Shown piece by piece: positions 24,752 to 33,515 of a DNA stretch of 64,000 nucleotides. The stretch is from positions 496,001 through 560,000 of the forward strand of contig NZ_JBEPOK010000001.1 in the NCBI RefSeq assembly GCF_040546765.1, given 5' to 3'. Source of the DNA: Arthrobacter sp. OAP107 (lineage in GTDB: Bacteria > Actinomycetota > Actinomycetes > Actinomycetales > Micrococcaceae). The notes under the pieces were generated by a model. It was given only the letters and a program-made list of their open reading frames with translations. It was not told where the DNA came from and did no database searches. Both the position numbers and the translations under genes were made by a program. Each line of letters starts with the position of its first letter. Position 1 is the first letter of the stretch.

Positions 24752-26512
24752 TTACTCGCTTTTCTTGGTGGAGTCTGTTCGTGTGACGTCTGTTCGGGTG
24801 AAGTCTGTGTTGGGGGCGATGCGGAAGCGGATCCTCCCGCCGATCGGGACCTGCGCGGCCAGGTCGAGCTGGTGGTCCACTACCACGCCGATCACCGGGT
24901 AGCCGCCGGTGATGGGATGGTCGGCGAGGAAGAGGACGGGCAGGCCCTCCGGCGGCATCTGGATGGCACCCGCCACCGTTCCTTCGCTGGGCAGCTCGCC
25001 CGTGCGGCTGCGCTCCAGGGGTGTTCCCTGCAGCCGCATGCCCACGCGGTTGGACTCCGGCTTGACCGTCCAGTCCTGGGCGCAGAGGGAGTCAAGGGCG
25101 GCCTGGTCGAACCAGTCCGCGCGCGGGCCCGGAACGATGTCCAGCACGGTGATTCCGCTGCTCGGGTAGTCGGGCTGGATTTCCGGACTGCCCACAACGC
25201 CGGACTCGGCCGCGCCGCCGGAGGGCAGCAGCTGGCCGGCCGCCAGCGGCTTCGGCCCGATCCCGGACATCGTGTCCGTGGAGCGGCTGCCCAGCACTTC
25301 CGGGACATCGATGCCGCCGCGGACCGCCACGTAGCTGCGGAAGCCGGCGTCGGGAACCCCGATGGTCAGGATTTCGCCGTCCAGGAGGGCGAACGGCGCG
25401 GCCACCGGAACGGTGCGCTGCCGATCCTCTGTGCCGGTTTCCTCGTCGGGGGAGGCCGACGGCGTCACGACGTTATGTGCCGACGGCGCCCCCGTTACGG
25501 CCAGGACCTGGTCGCCGACGGCCTGGATTTTGAGCCCGCCGGCCACGGTCTCGATGGCGGCCGCGGACGGCGCGTTCCCGACCAGGCGGTTGGCCCGGCG
25601 GAGCGAGGCCCGGTCCAGCGCTCCGGCAGCGGAGACGCCTAAGGCCGAATGCCCCTGCCGGCCAAGGTCCTCGATGAGGCTGTGGATTCCGGGCGACAGG
25701 ATACGGAGTCCCGAGGTGGTTGCCGGGAATGCCTGCTGGCCGCCGGCTTGCCGGCTCTCCTGTGTTGCTTCGTCGGAGCTTTCAGGGTTGAGCGTGACGA
25801 CGTCGCGGACGGCGCGGAACTGGACCCGGTGACCCGGGCTGGCCAGCGCGGGTTCGGGGCGGTCGAGGTCCCACATCTTGGCTCCGGTGCGGCCGATCAG
25901 CTGCCAGCCGCCGGGCGACTTGCGCGGGTAGACGGCCGAATAGTTGCCGGCCAGCGCCACCGATCCTGCCGGGACCGCGGTGCGCGGGGAACTCCGGCGC
26001 GGAACCTCCAGCGCCTGGTTTTCGCCCACCATGTAGCCGAAGCCGGGTGCGAATCCCGCGAAGGCAACGGTCCAGACCTGACCGGTGTGGGCTGCAACAA
26101 CGCCATCGGCACCGAGGCCGGTCAGCTGCCCCACTTCGGCGAGATCCTCGCCGTCGTACACGGTGTCTATGACGACGAGGCCCCCGGCCTGTTCCGCCGG
26201 TGCCGTGAGGTCGAGCTCCAGGAGGGCCTGCCCGATCCGCCGTGCAGCGGCGGGGGATTCGGCCCTGACCATGACGGTTTCGGCGGCGGCCAGGACGTCC
26301 TGCTGGCCCGGCAGCGGAGACTCGAGCAGCGCGGCCTGCAGGGCGAGCACGTCCTGCGTTCCGGATACCACGGCGAGGACGGTGCGTGTTCCCACCGGCC
26401 GCACCGCGCGCACCCTGCCGGGACGGGCGGCGGATGACGCGGAGGGCATGTGGTCTGTGGTGTCTGCCATCGGGTCCTGGATCCGTCGCTTCATGCTGGA
26501 CAGTCGCTTCAT
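24752..26512 (-). CDS. pxpBC: 5-oxoprolinase subunits PxpB-PxpC fusion (KipI-KipA)
   Basis: 586 residues. The first half is the KipI/PxpB (AHS1) domain with AGFAPGFGYMVGENQALEVP and RRSSPRTAVPAGSVALAG. The second half is the KipA/PxpC (AHS2) domain with SPGIHSLIEDLGRQGHSALG and ADHPITGGYPVIGVV. In bacteria PxpA, B and C together cleave 5-oxo-L-proline with ATP. The outer ATG (26512) is 1 nt from the pxpA stop; ATGs at 26494 and 26470 are also possible, and MADTTDH (26470) has the better AGGA site. Confidence 0.88.
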   Translation of the reverse strand: MKRLSSMKRRIQDPMADTTDHMPSASSAARPGRVRAVRPVGTRTVLAVVSGTQDVLALQAALLESPLPGQQDVLAAAETVMVRAESPAAARRIGQALLELDLTAPAEQAGGLVVIDTVYDGEDLAEVGQLTGLGADGVVAAHTGQVWTVAFAGFAPGFGYMVGENQALEVPRRSSPRTAVPAGSVALAGNYSAVYPRKSPGGWQLIGRTGAKMWDLDRPEPALASPGHRVQFRAVRDVVTLNPESSDEATQESRQAGGQQAFPATTSGLRILSPGIHSLIEDLGRQGHSALGVSAAGALDRASLRRANRLVGNAPSAAAIETVAGGLKIQAVGDQVLAVTGAPSAHNVVTPSASPDEETGTEDRQRTVPVAAPFALLDGEILTIGVPDAGFRSYVAVRGGIDVPEVLGSRSTDTMSGIGPKPLAAGQLLPSGGAAESGVVGSPEIQPDYPSSGITVLDIVPGPRADWFDQAALDSLCAQDWTVKPESNRVGMRLQGTPLERSRTGELPSEGTVAGAIQMPPEGLPVLFLADHPITGGYPVIGVVVDHQLDLAAQVPIGGRIRFRIAPNTDFTRTDVTRTDSTKKSE

Positions 26513-26513
26513 G

Positions 26514-27272
26514 CTAGACGAACGCCTTGATGGTGATGCCGGCGGCGTCGAGAGCGCGCTTCACGGCGACGGCCATGGCCACCGCGCCCGGGGAATCCCC
26601 ATGGACGCAGACCGATTCGGCGTTGATCACCAGATCCGAACCGTCGATCGCGGTGATGGCCTCACCGGTGGTCATCTGCAGGACACGGGCGGCAACCGCC
26701 TCCGGGTCCTCCAGCACGGAACCGGGCTGCGAGCGCGAGGTCAGCGTGCCGTCCGGGTTATAGGCGCGGTCTGCGAACGCCTCGGAAACGGCGCGGAGGC
26801 CAGCGGACTCGGCGAGCCGCAGCACTTCGGACCCGGGCAAACCAAGGATGGGCAGGCCCGGATCCACCGACTTCACCGCGTCCACCACCGCGCGTGCCTG
26901 GGCGGTGTTGTGGACGATGGCGTTGTAGAGGCCGCCGTGCGGCTTCACGTAGCGGACCTTGGTGCCGGCCGTCGCGGCCAATGCCTGCAGGGCGCCGATC
27001 TGGTAAACGACGTCGTCGGCCAGTTCGCGGGGGTCGACCTCCATGTAGCGCCGGCCGAATCCGGCCAGGTCGCGGTAGCCCACATGGGCGCCGACCACCA
27101 CGCCGGACTTGGCGGCCGCCTCGCAGGTGGACCGGATGACACTGGGATCGCCGGCGTGGAACCCGCAGGCGACGTTGGCGCTCGATACCGAGGCCATCAT
27201 GGCGGCGTCGTCTCCCAGGCTCCATCGCCCGAAGGATTCACCGACGTCGCTGTTCAGATCTATTGCGTGCAT
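26514..27272 (-). CDS. pxpA: 5-oxoprolinase subunit PxpA (LamB/YcsF family)
   Basis: 252 residues starting MHAIDLNSDVGESFGRWSLG, the family N-terminus. Other hallmarks are SANVACGFHAGDPSVI, GAHVGYRDLAGFGRR, YVKPHGGLYN and VCVHGDSPGAV. It is the third component of 5-oxoprolinase and is the first gene of the minus-strand operon pxpA-pxpBC-carboxylase. Start at 27272 has GAGGG at 7 nt; an ATG at 27284 is possible. Control is probably by the divergent GntR. Confidence 0.92.
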   Translation of the reverse strand: MHAIDLNSDVGESFGRWSLGDDAAMMASVSSANVACGFHAGDPSVIRSTCEAAAKSGVVVGAHVGYRDLAGFGRRYMEVDPRELADDVVYQIGALQALAATAGTKVRYVKPHGGLYNAIVHNTAQARAVVDAVKSVDPGLPILGLPGSEVLRLAESAGLRAVSEAFADRAYNPDGTLTSRSQPGSVLEDPEAVAARVLQMTTGEAITAIDGSDLVINAESVCVHGDSPGAVAMAVAVKRALDAAGITIKAFV

Positions 27273-27325
27273 TGTGACCCTCATCTCAACTTGTCCTTAG
27301 ATAAGGATGCACCCTTCGGCGGAAA

Positions 27326-27370
27326 TGTTCAACAATTCAACAATCCGATTGTGGGTGGTTCGTGTAAATT
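27326..27370. promoter_or_regulatory. Divergent pxpA/gntR control region with GntR site
   Basis: TGTTCAACA (27326-27334), 5 nt, ACAATCC (27340-27346): the same arrangement with the same spacing appears at 28218-28238. ACAATC-C-GATTGT (27340-27352) forms a small palindrome. For gntR, TAAATT (27365-27370) is a candidate -10 that ends 6 nt before its ATG, implying a leaderless mRNA. Confidence 0.6.
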
Positions 27371-27376
27371 CGGTGT

Positions 27377-28051
27377 ATGGCCACAGTGAATCCGAGTTCA
27401 GGTGCATCCCGTCTCCGCGTTGCTGTGCCATCGGTGGCCGCGCGCGTGGCCAGCGAACTCCGCCTCCAGATTGCCGAAGGTGCGCTGCTGCCCGGCTCGA
27501 AGCTGAAGGAAGAAGCCCTTTCCGAAGAGCTCGGGGTTTCCCGGAACACCGTGCGCGAGGCCTTTGCCGAACTCGCCAGCGAGCGGCTGGTGGTCCGGCT
27601 GCCCAACCGCGGCGTCTTTGTGGCAAGCCTCGAAGCCAGCGACATCCATGACGTGTATGCCGTCCGGCGCGCCATCGAAGTCAGCGCCGTCCGGGGCGGC
27701 GGCAGTGCCGAGAGCATTGCGGCCGTGCGGGCCGCAGTGGAAGAGGGAAAGCAGGCGGCCGAGGCCGGCGACAGTGAGGGACTGGGCAGTGCCAACCAGC
27801 ATTTCCACCGTGCCCTCGTAGCCATGGCCGGCAGTGAACGGCTCAACATCATCATGTCGCAGGTGCTGGCTGAGATGAGGCTGTTCTTCCACAAGGCCTC
27901 CATTGACGGCGGCTTCTACCAGGACTACCTGCCGGATAACGAGCAGATCTGCAAGGCGCTGGAGGCCGGGGAGTACGAGCGTGCCGCCGGGCGCCTCCTC
28001 GCCTACCTCGACAAATCGGAGCAGCACCAGACCGCCGTTCACTCGTCCTGA
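27377..28051 (+). CDS. GntR-family regulator (FadR subfamily) of the pxp module
   Basis: 224 residues. Winged helix with LLPGSKLKEEALSEELGVSR and NTVREAFAELASERLVVRLP, then a FadR-type all-helical FCD domain carrying likely metal/ligand His residues (NQHFHRALVAMAGSERLN). It is divergent from pxpA and upstream of the transporter-DUF1445 operon. The repeated motif at 27326 and 28218 suggests it controls both arms, possibly with 5-oxoproline or a related acid as effector (inferred). Confidence 0.9.
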   Translation: MATVNPSSGASRLRVAVPSVAARVASELRLQIAEGALLPGSKLKEEALSEELGVSRNTVREAFAELASERLVVRLPNRGVFVASLEASDIHDVYAVRRAIEVSAVRGGGSAESIAAVRAAVEEGKQAAEAGDSEGLGSANQHFHRALVAMAGSERLNIIMSQVLAEMRLFFHKASIDGGFYQDYLPDNEQICKALEAGEYERAAGRLLAYLDKSEQHQTAVHSS

Positions 28052-28081
28052 CCAACGGCCCCCTCCAGCGCCCCTAATCCG

Positions 28082-28145
28082 GCGCGAACGGACACTTGTG
28101 GCCCCCGGGAAACGCTTCCTGGGGGCCACAAGTGTCCGTTCGCGC
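28082..28145. repeat. Long-hairpin intergenic repeat, copy B
   Basis: 25-bp perfect stem (28082-28106 with 28121-28145) starting GCGCGAACGGACACTTG, apex g-GGAA-ACGC-TTCC-t identical in its core to copy A at 22836. It begins 31 nt after the GntR stop and may also end that transcript, though no T-run follows. Confidence 0.85.
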
Positions 28146-28210
28146 TTAAGCCGTGCAGCTATCCCACCCCTTGACGGTGTGATCCAGGTCGCGTAACCTG
28201 TTCGTCAACC

Positions 28211-28241
28211 GTTGGATTGTTCAACACTTCCACAATCCAAC
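28211..28241. promoter_or_regulatory. GntR operator upstream of transporter-DUF1445 operon
   Basis: GTTGGATTGT-N11-ACAATCCAAC: perfect 10-bp arms. It contains TGTTCAACA-N5-ACAATCC (28218-28238), also found in the pxpA/gntR region. It lies 150 nt upstream of the transporter ATG. Confidence 0.65.
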
Positions 28242-28390
28242 AGAAAGCTCCGTTTTCGGCGGCTGCCCGGGGGAAGCCGCCACCAGCCCCAATGCCCGCG
28301 CCCTGACAACGTCGCAGGCCCGGGCAGACGGGCGCACCAGCGCATCCGTGCCACAACGGATGGGCATCCATACTCTTTCTGGAGGAACAA

Positions 28391-29752
28391 ATGGCCAATC
28401 AACCCGCAATGGCCGCCGCAGTGAACAGGCCCGCCGTCGGACGCAAGGATATGTACAAGGCGTTCGCGGCCAGCCTCACCGGCACCGCGCTGGAGTTCTA
28501 TGACTTCGCGGTCTACTCCGCCGCGGCCGCCATCGTTTTCCCGCTGATCTTCTTTCCGGCGTCGGACCCTGTGACCGGCACCCTGCTGGCGTTCTCGACC
28601 TACGCGGTGGGCTACATTTCCCGGCCGGTCGGCGGCATCATCTTCGGCCGGCTGGGCGATGAGATCGGCCGCAAGAAGATCCTGGTCTTCACGCTGATGC
28701 TGATCGGCGTGGCCACCTTCCTCATCGGCCTGCTGCCCACCTACGGCAACATCGGCATCCTCGCACCGGCGATCCTCGTCTTCCTGCGCTTCGCGCAGGG
28801 CGTGGGCGTCGGCGGCGAATGGGGCGGCGCCGTCCTGCTCTCCAGCGAATTCGGGGAACCCAGCCGGCGCGGCTTCTGGGCCTCCGCGGCGCAGATCGGC
28901 CCGCCCGCCGGCAACCTCCTGGCCAATGGCGCGCTCGCCGTCCTGACGCTGACGCTGTCCGAGCAGGCATTCCTGGACTACGGCTGGCGGATCGCCTTCG
29001 TGATCTCGGCCCTGCTGGTGGCGTTCGGGCTGTGGATCCGCCTGAAGCTTGAAGACACTCCGATCTTCAAGGCCATGGAAGCCCGCGGCGAGCAGCCCAA
29101 GGCCCCCATCCGGGAACTGCTCGCCACCCAGCGCCGGCCGCTCCTGGCCGCCATGCTCAGCCGCATCGGCCCGGACGTCCTCTACGCACTGTGCACCGTG
29201 TTCACCCTGACCTACGGCATGAAGGAACTCGGCTTCGACCGCGGGCAGGTCCTCGTCGCCGTTCTCATCGGCTCCGGCCTCCAGCTCTTCACCATGCCGC
29301 TGGCGGGCGCCGTCTCCGACCGGATCAACCGGCGCCTCGTCTACGGCATCGCGGCAGTCGCCACCGCCGTGTGGGCCTACCTGTTCTTCATCGTGCTGGA
29401 AGGCCGCTCCCCGGTGATGCTGATTGTGGGCACCGTGCTGGGCCTGCTGTGCCACTCCTTCATGTACGGACCGCAGGCCGCGTTCGTCGTCGAGCAGTTC
29501 TCCCCGCGCCTCCGCTCCACCGGCAGCTCCCTGGCCTACACCTTCGCCGGCATCGCCGGTGGAGCCATCGCACCGTTCATGTTCACCTTGCTGCAGAGCA
29601 CCTTCCACAGCTGGGTTCCTGTGGCCATCTACCTCACCGTTGCCTGCCTGCTGACAGTAGTGGGCCTTGCCCTCGGCCGCGACTCAAACGTCGCCGAGGA
29701 CGAGGAATACCTGCGGGCGTCGGCGGAACCTACCGAAAGCGCAGCCCGATGA
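28391..29752 (+). CDS. MFS metabolite:H+ symporter (MHS family)
   Basis: 453 residues, about 12 membrane segments; MHS signature LTGTALEFYDFAVYSAAAA and the loop GDEIGRKKIL. ATG has GGAGGA upstream. It is very similar along its length to the transporter at 32066-33460 and more distant from the pair at 9.9 and 13.3 kb. Shared operator and ATGA overlap with DUF1445 suggest uptake of pyroglutamate, D-glutamate or a similar acid (inferred). Confidence 0.9.
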   Translation: MANQPAMAAAVNRPAVGRKDMYKAFAASLTGTALEFYDFAVYSAAAAIVFPLIFFPASDPVTGTLLAFSTYAVGYISRPVGGIIFGRLGDEIGRKKILVFTLMLIGVATFLIGLLPTYGNIGILAPAILVFLRFAQGVGVGGEWGGAVLLSSEFGEPSRRGFWASAAQIGPPAGNLLANGALAVLTLTLSEQAFLDYGWRIAFVISALLVAFGLWIRLKLEDTPIFKAMEARGEQPKAPIRELLATQRRPLLAAMLSRIGPDVLYALCTVFTLTYGMKELGFDRGQVLVAVLIGSGLQLFTMPLAGAVSDRINRRLVYGIAAVATAVWAYLFFIVLEGRSPVMLIVGTVLGLLCHSFMYGPQAAFVVEQFSPRLRSTGSSLAYTFAGIAGGAIAPFMFTLLQSTFHSWVPVAIYLTVACLLTVVGLALGRDSNVAEDEEYLRASAEPTESAAR

Positions 29753-30553
29753 TCCAGACGAATGCCACCCTGCCGCCGTCGGAAGCCCGCCGCCAGTTCC
29801 GCGACGGCCTGGTCACACCCACCTCCGGCTGGAGCGACGGCTATACCCAGACCAACCTGATCGCCGTGACCGCGGACTACGCAGACGAGTTCCTCGAATT
29901 CTGCCGGCTGAACCCCAAGCCCTGCCCGGTCATCGACGTCATTCCCGCGGGGCAGTACGAAAGTTCCCTCGCCAAAGGCTCCGACATCCGCACCGACATC
30001 CCCGCCTACGCGGGTGTGGGAAGACGGCGTCCTGGCCGCCGAGGTCCAGGATGTCCGCCCGCTCTGGCGCGATGACATGGTGGGGGTGCTCATCGGCTGC
30101 AGCTTCACCTTCGAGGCTGCGCTTGCCGCCGAGGGCATCCCGCTCCGCCACACCGAGACGGGGCGCAACGTCCCCATGTACCGTACGAATATCGAGTGCA
30201 CACCGGCAGGGCGGATCCACGGCCCGATGGTCGTCTCGATGCGGCCCATGCCGGCCGAACTGGTGGATACTGCCATCCGGGTCACGGCCGAGGTGCCCCA
30301 GGTCCACGGCGCGCCGGTGCACGTCGGTTCACCCGGGGAGCTCGGCATCGCCGATATCTCCCGCCCCGACTTCGGTGACGCCGTGGACATCCGGCCCGGC
30401 GAGGTGCCCGTGTTCTGGGCCTGCGGGGTAACGCCGCAGAGCGCCGTGATGGCATCCCGGCCGGCCTTCGCCATCAGCCACGCTCCCGGGTACATGTTCA
30501 TTACGGATGTCCCGGAGAGCGCGTACCGGGTGCGGGCAGGGGAGCAGGACTAG
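29749..30553 (+). pseudogene. DUF1445 protein (D-glutamate cyclase/hydro-lyase family), frameshifted
   Basis: Starts MIQTNATLPPSEARRQFRDG, ATGA overlap with the transporter stop. At RTDIPAY the frame breaks; one base later it reads RVWEDGVLAAEVQDV then WRDDMVGVLIGCSFTFEAAL and so on to the stop at 30553. An extra G near 30010-30013 accounts for it; the rebuilt protein is about 267 residues, the family norm. The family includes mitochondrial D-glutamate cyclase, which makes 5-oxo-D-proline, and YcsI of Bacillus, linked to the kip genes. This fits the pxp context. Confidence 0.82.
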
Positions 30554-31344
30554 AAGCTCCGTGCGTTGGCCAGTACGGGCAGCTTTGCCCGGACCTCGGG
30601 GATGACGGAGGGATCGACGTCGACCACGGCCAGTTCGGGTTTGGCGCCCAGTGCCACCAGCGCGGCACCCAGCGGCGACACCACCGCGCTGTGGCCGATC
30701 CCGGTGGGCGCGGCGTCGGCGGACGGCAGCCCGAGGGTTCCCGGATCGCCCTGGCCGCACGCCACCACAAACGTGGTGCTGTCCACGGCCCGGGCGCGGA
30801 CCAGCAGGTCCCACTGCTCCGCCTTGCCTTCGCCCGCACCCCAGGACGCGCAGACGATGTTGATGGCCGCGCCGGCCCTGGCGTTGGCCGTGAACAGTGC
30901 AGGGAAGCGGACGTCGTAGCAGGTGGCAAGGCCAATGGTGGTGCCGTTGAGGTCGAAGGTCACCGGCGCCGTTCCCGCATCCACCGAATCGGATTCGGCG
31001 AATCCGAACGCGTCAAAGAGGTGGATCTTGTCGTAGGACGCGTCGAGCCCCGGCCCGGTGACCAGTAGCGTGTTCCGCACCCGGCCGCCGTCGCCGGGCG
31101 TGAACATGCCAACCACGACGGCGATGTCCAGGTCCCGGGCAATGGCCCGTACCGCTGTGGCCCACGGCCCGTCCAGCGGTTCGGCGACCTCGGCCAGCGG
31201 ATTGCCGAAGGCGCGCATGGCAGCCTCGGGGAACACCACCAGCTCGGCACCTGCCGCCTTTGCCCGCGTGGCGTATCCTCGGATCAGCCCGAGGTTGGCC
31301 GTGGGGTCGGCGCCGGTGACGATTTGGGCGACTGCTAAACGCAT
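30550..31344 (-). CDS. Carbon-nitrogen hydrolase (nitrilase superfamily)
   Basis: 264 residues. The Glu-Lys-Cys triad is visible: Glu in ELVVFPEAAMRAFG, Lys in YDKIHLFDAFGF, Cys in TIGLATCYDVRFPALF. It most likely hydrolyses an aliphatic amide or omega-amide rather than a nitrile. Its stop overlaps the convergent DUF1445 stop, and its start is only 32 nt from the divergent GntR gene, so both must share a very compact control region. Confidence 0.88.
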   Translation of the reverse strand: MRLAVAQIVTGADPTANLGLIRGYATRAKAAGAELVVFPEAAMRAFGNPLAEVAEPLDGPWATAVRAIARDLDIAVVVGMFTPGDGGRVRNTLLVTGPGLDASYDKIHLFDAFGFAESDSVDAGTAPVTFDLNGTTIGLATCYDVRFPALFTANARAGAAINIVCASWGAGEGKAEQWDLLVRARAVDSTTFVVACGQGDPGTLGLPSADAAPTGIGHSAVVSPLGAALVALGAKPELAVVDVDPSVIPEVRAKLPVLANARSF

Positions 31345-31363
31345 GGATCTGCTCTTCTCTGTT

Positions 31364-31380
31364 GTATACCTGATGTATGC
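31364..31380. promoter_or_regulatory. GntR site between nitrilase and gntR
   Basis: GTATAC-N5-GTATGC, overlapping the gntR ATG (31377). A near copy, GTATAC-N5-GCATAC, lies at 33516-33532. TATACC (31365-31370) could act as the -10 of a leaderless gntR mRNA. Confidence 0.55.
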
Positions 31381-32033
31381 GAAAAAATTCGGGGACGGCG
31401 GCGTCCGGCCGGGAGAAGGCGTACGCCTACCTTCGTGAGAACATCCTGACCGACCCGGAGATGCAGGGGCGCTTCCTGAACGAGCAGGAGCTGGCCGCCG
31501 AGATCGGGGTCTCCCGCACCCCTGTCCGCGAGGCCCTGCTGCTGCTGGTCTCCGATGGGCTGGTGGAACTCATCCCGCAACGCGGCGCCTATGTGCCGCC
31601 GGTGACCGGCCGCGAAATCTCGGAGCTCATGGAGCTGCGCGGCGTGCTGGAAAGCCACGCCGCCCGCCTTGTCATTGAGCACCGGAGCGTGCCGGCGGAC
31701 CAGATGCAGGACACCCTCGACCAGCAGGCCAGGCTGCCGGAAAACGAAGGTGCGGAGGCCGCGCAGGAGTTCATCCGGCTGGACACCCTCTTCCACCAGC
31801 AGCTCATTGACGCCGCGGGCAACGAGCTCATCTCCAGGACCTACAGCAAGCTGCATGTCCGGCAGATCGTCGTCGGGGTTTCCGCACTGTTCCGGACGGG
31901 AGGCCGGCGCGAGCAGGTGTGCTCCGAACACCAGGACATCCTCGATGCCCTGGTGTCCGGAGACGCGGCAAAGGCGCAGGAAGCCATCGACCATCACCTG
32001 GCCGTCACCCGCGACGTCCTTCTCCGCACCTGA
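31377..32033 (+). CDS. GntR-family regulator (FadR subfamily)
   Basis: 218 residues. Winged helix LNEQELAAEIGVSRTPVREA followed by a FCD domain (LDTLFHQQLIDAAGNELI, CSEHQDILDALVSGD). No ribosome site upstream and a -10-like TATACC ending 6 nt before the ATG suggest leaderless translation. It is divergent from the nitrilase and convergent with the transporter; the repeated GTATAC-N5-GYATRC motif suggests it regulates the nitrilase, itself, the transporter and DUF2848. Confidence 0.9.
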   Translation: MRKNSGTAASGREKAYAYLRENILTDPEMQGRFLNEQELAAEIGVSRTPVREALLLLVSDGLVELIPQRGAYVPPVTGREISELMELRGVLESHAARLVIEHRSVPADQMQDTLDQQARLPENEGAEAAQEFIRLDTLFHQQLIDAAGNELISRTYSKLHVRQIVVGVSALFRTGGRREQVCSEHQDILDALVSGDAAKAQEAIDHHLAVTRDVLLRT

Positions 32034-32065
32034 CCTTAGCCGCCGATATCTGGACAAAAACCCGA

Positions 32066-33460
32066 CTAGACGGCGCCGGACTGCTGGCGGGCCGATGCCG
32101 AGCCTTCCAGGAGCAGCCGGTAATCCAGGTCCTCCACGGTGTCGTTGTCCCGGCCGAGGGCCAGCCCCACCACGGTCACAGCCGAAGCAACGGCCACGTA
32201 GATGGCCACCGGAGTCCAGGTGCCAAACTCGGCGAGCAGCACCGTGAACAGCAGCGGCGCGATGGCGCCGCCGATGACTCCCGCGAACGTGTAGGCCAGC
32301 GAACTGCCGGTGGAGCGGAGGCGCGGGGAGAACTGCTCCACGATGAAGGCCGCCTGCGGACCGTACATGAAGGAGTGCGCCATCAGACCGAGGACGATGC
32401 CCACGATGAGCATCGGCTGGTTGTTTCCGCCGAGGACGCCGAAGAAGATGAACGTCCAGACGGCGCCCACCACAGCGCCGACGCCGTAGACCAGGCGGCG
32501 GTTGAATCGGTCGGAGACGGCGCCTGCCAGCGGGATCATGAACAGCTGGAACGCTGAGCCGATCAGGACGGCGGTCAGCACCTGGTTGCGCTCGTAGCCG
32601 AGGACCTGGATGCCGTAGGTAAGCGTGAAGACGGTGAACAGGGCGTACAGCACGTCGGGGCCCACGCGGCACAGGATGGCGGCGATCAGCGGGCGGAGTT
32701 CCTTGCTGAAGACTTCGCGGACGGGTGCATGGGGCTGTTCGCCGTGGGCTGCGATGGCCTTGAAAATAGGGGTGTCCTCCAGCCTCAGCCGGATCCACAG
32801 GCCGAAACCGACCAGCACAGCCGAGACCAGGAACGCGATGCGCCAGCCGAAGCTCAGGAACTGCTCCTCGGTAAGTGTGACGGTCAGAACGGCGAGGGCG
32901 CCGTTGGCCAGCAGGTTGCCGGCGGGCGGGCCCACCTGGGCCGCGGAGGCCCAGAAGCCGCGGCGGTGGGGGTCGCCGTACTCGCTGGAGAGCAGGACCG
33001 CGCCGCCCCATTCGCCGCCCACACCCACGCCCTGGGCGAACCGCAGGAGAACCAGGAGGATTCCGGCAGCGGGGCCGATGTTGGCGTAGCCGGGCAGGAC
33101 GCCGATGAGCACAGTGGCCACGCCGATGATCATCAGCGTGGTCACCAGGACCTTCTTGCGGCCAATGCGGTCCCCGAGCCGGCCGAAGATGATCCCGCCG
33201 ACCGGGCGGGAAACGTAGCCGACGGCGTAAGTGGAGAAGGCGAGGATGGTCCCGGTCAGGGGATCGGTCGCCGGGAAGAAAACGACGGGAAATACGACGG
33301 CGGCCGCCGCCGAGTAGACGGCGAAGTCGTACCACTCGAGGGCGGTGCCGGTGAGGCTGGCGGCAAAGGCCTTGTACAGGCCCTTGGGGTGAACTGTCGG
33401 GTGCGGGGCGGCGTGCGGATGGGGCGTGCTGCCGGGACCCGGAACTGGAGCGTTGGCCAT
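32066..33460 (-). CDS. MFS metabolite:H+ symporter (MHS family)
   Basis: 464 residues from ATG 33460 (GGAGGA 8 nt upstream); a longer frame up to 33592 was rejected because it runs across the operator. A His/Pro-rich N-terminal tail (PHPHAAPHPTVHPKG) precedes the MHS signature LTGTALEWYDFAVYSAAAA. Close paralogue of the 28391 transporter. Divergent from DUF2848, with the GntR-type site between them. Confidence 0.9.
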   Translation of the reverse strand: MANAPVPGPGSTPHPHAAPHPTVHPKGLYKAFAASLTGTALEWYDFAVYSAAAAVVFPVVFFPATDPLTGTILAFSTYAVGYVSRPVGGIIFGRLGDRIGRKKVLVTTLMIIGVATVLIGVLPGYANIGPAAGILLVLLRFAQGVGVGGEWGGAVLLSSEYGDPHRRGFWASAAQVGPPAGNLLANGALAVLTVTLTEEQFLSFGWRIAFLVSAVLVGFGLWIRLRLEDTPIFKAIAAHGEQPHAPVREVFSKELRPLIAAILCRVGPDVLYALFTVFTLTYGIQVLGYERNQVLTAVLIGSAFQLFMIPLAGAVSDRFNRRLVYGVGAVVGAVWTFIFFGVLGGNNQPMLIVGIVLGLMAHSFMYGPQAAFIVEQFSPRLRSTGSSLAYTFAGVIGGAIAPLLFTVLLAEFGTWTPVAIYVAVASAVTVVGLALGRDNDTVEDLDYRLLLEGSASARQQSGAV

Positions 33461-33515
33461 GGTGTTTGTCCTCCACGAGGTTTTTCTAGTGACGCCTGTC
33501 ACGCTGGCGTTAAAT

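Noticed and set aside
28205..29608. 467-codon minus-strand frame opposite the second MFS pair member
   Set aside because: Same kind of shadow; repeats of GEGG/HGE-type composition.
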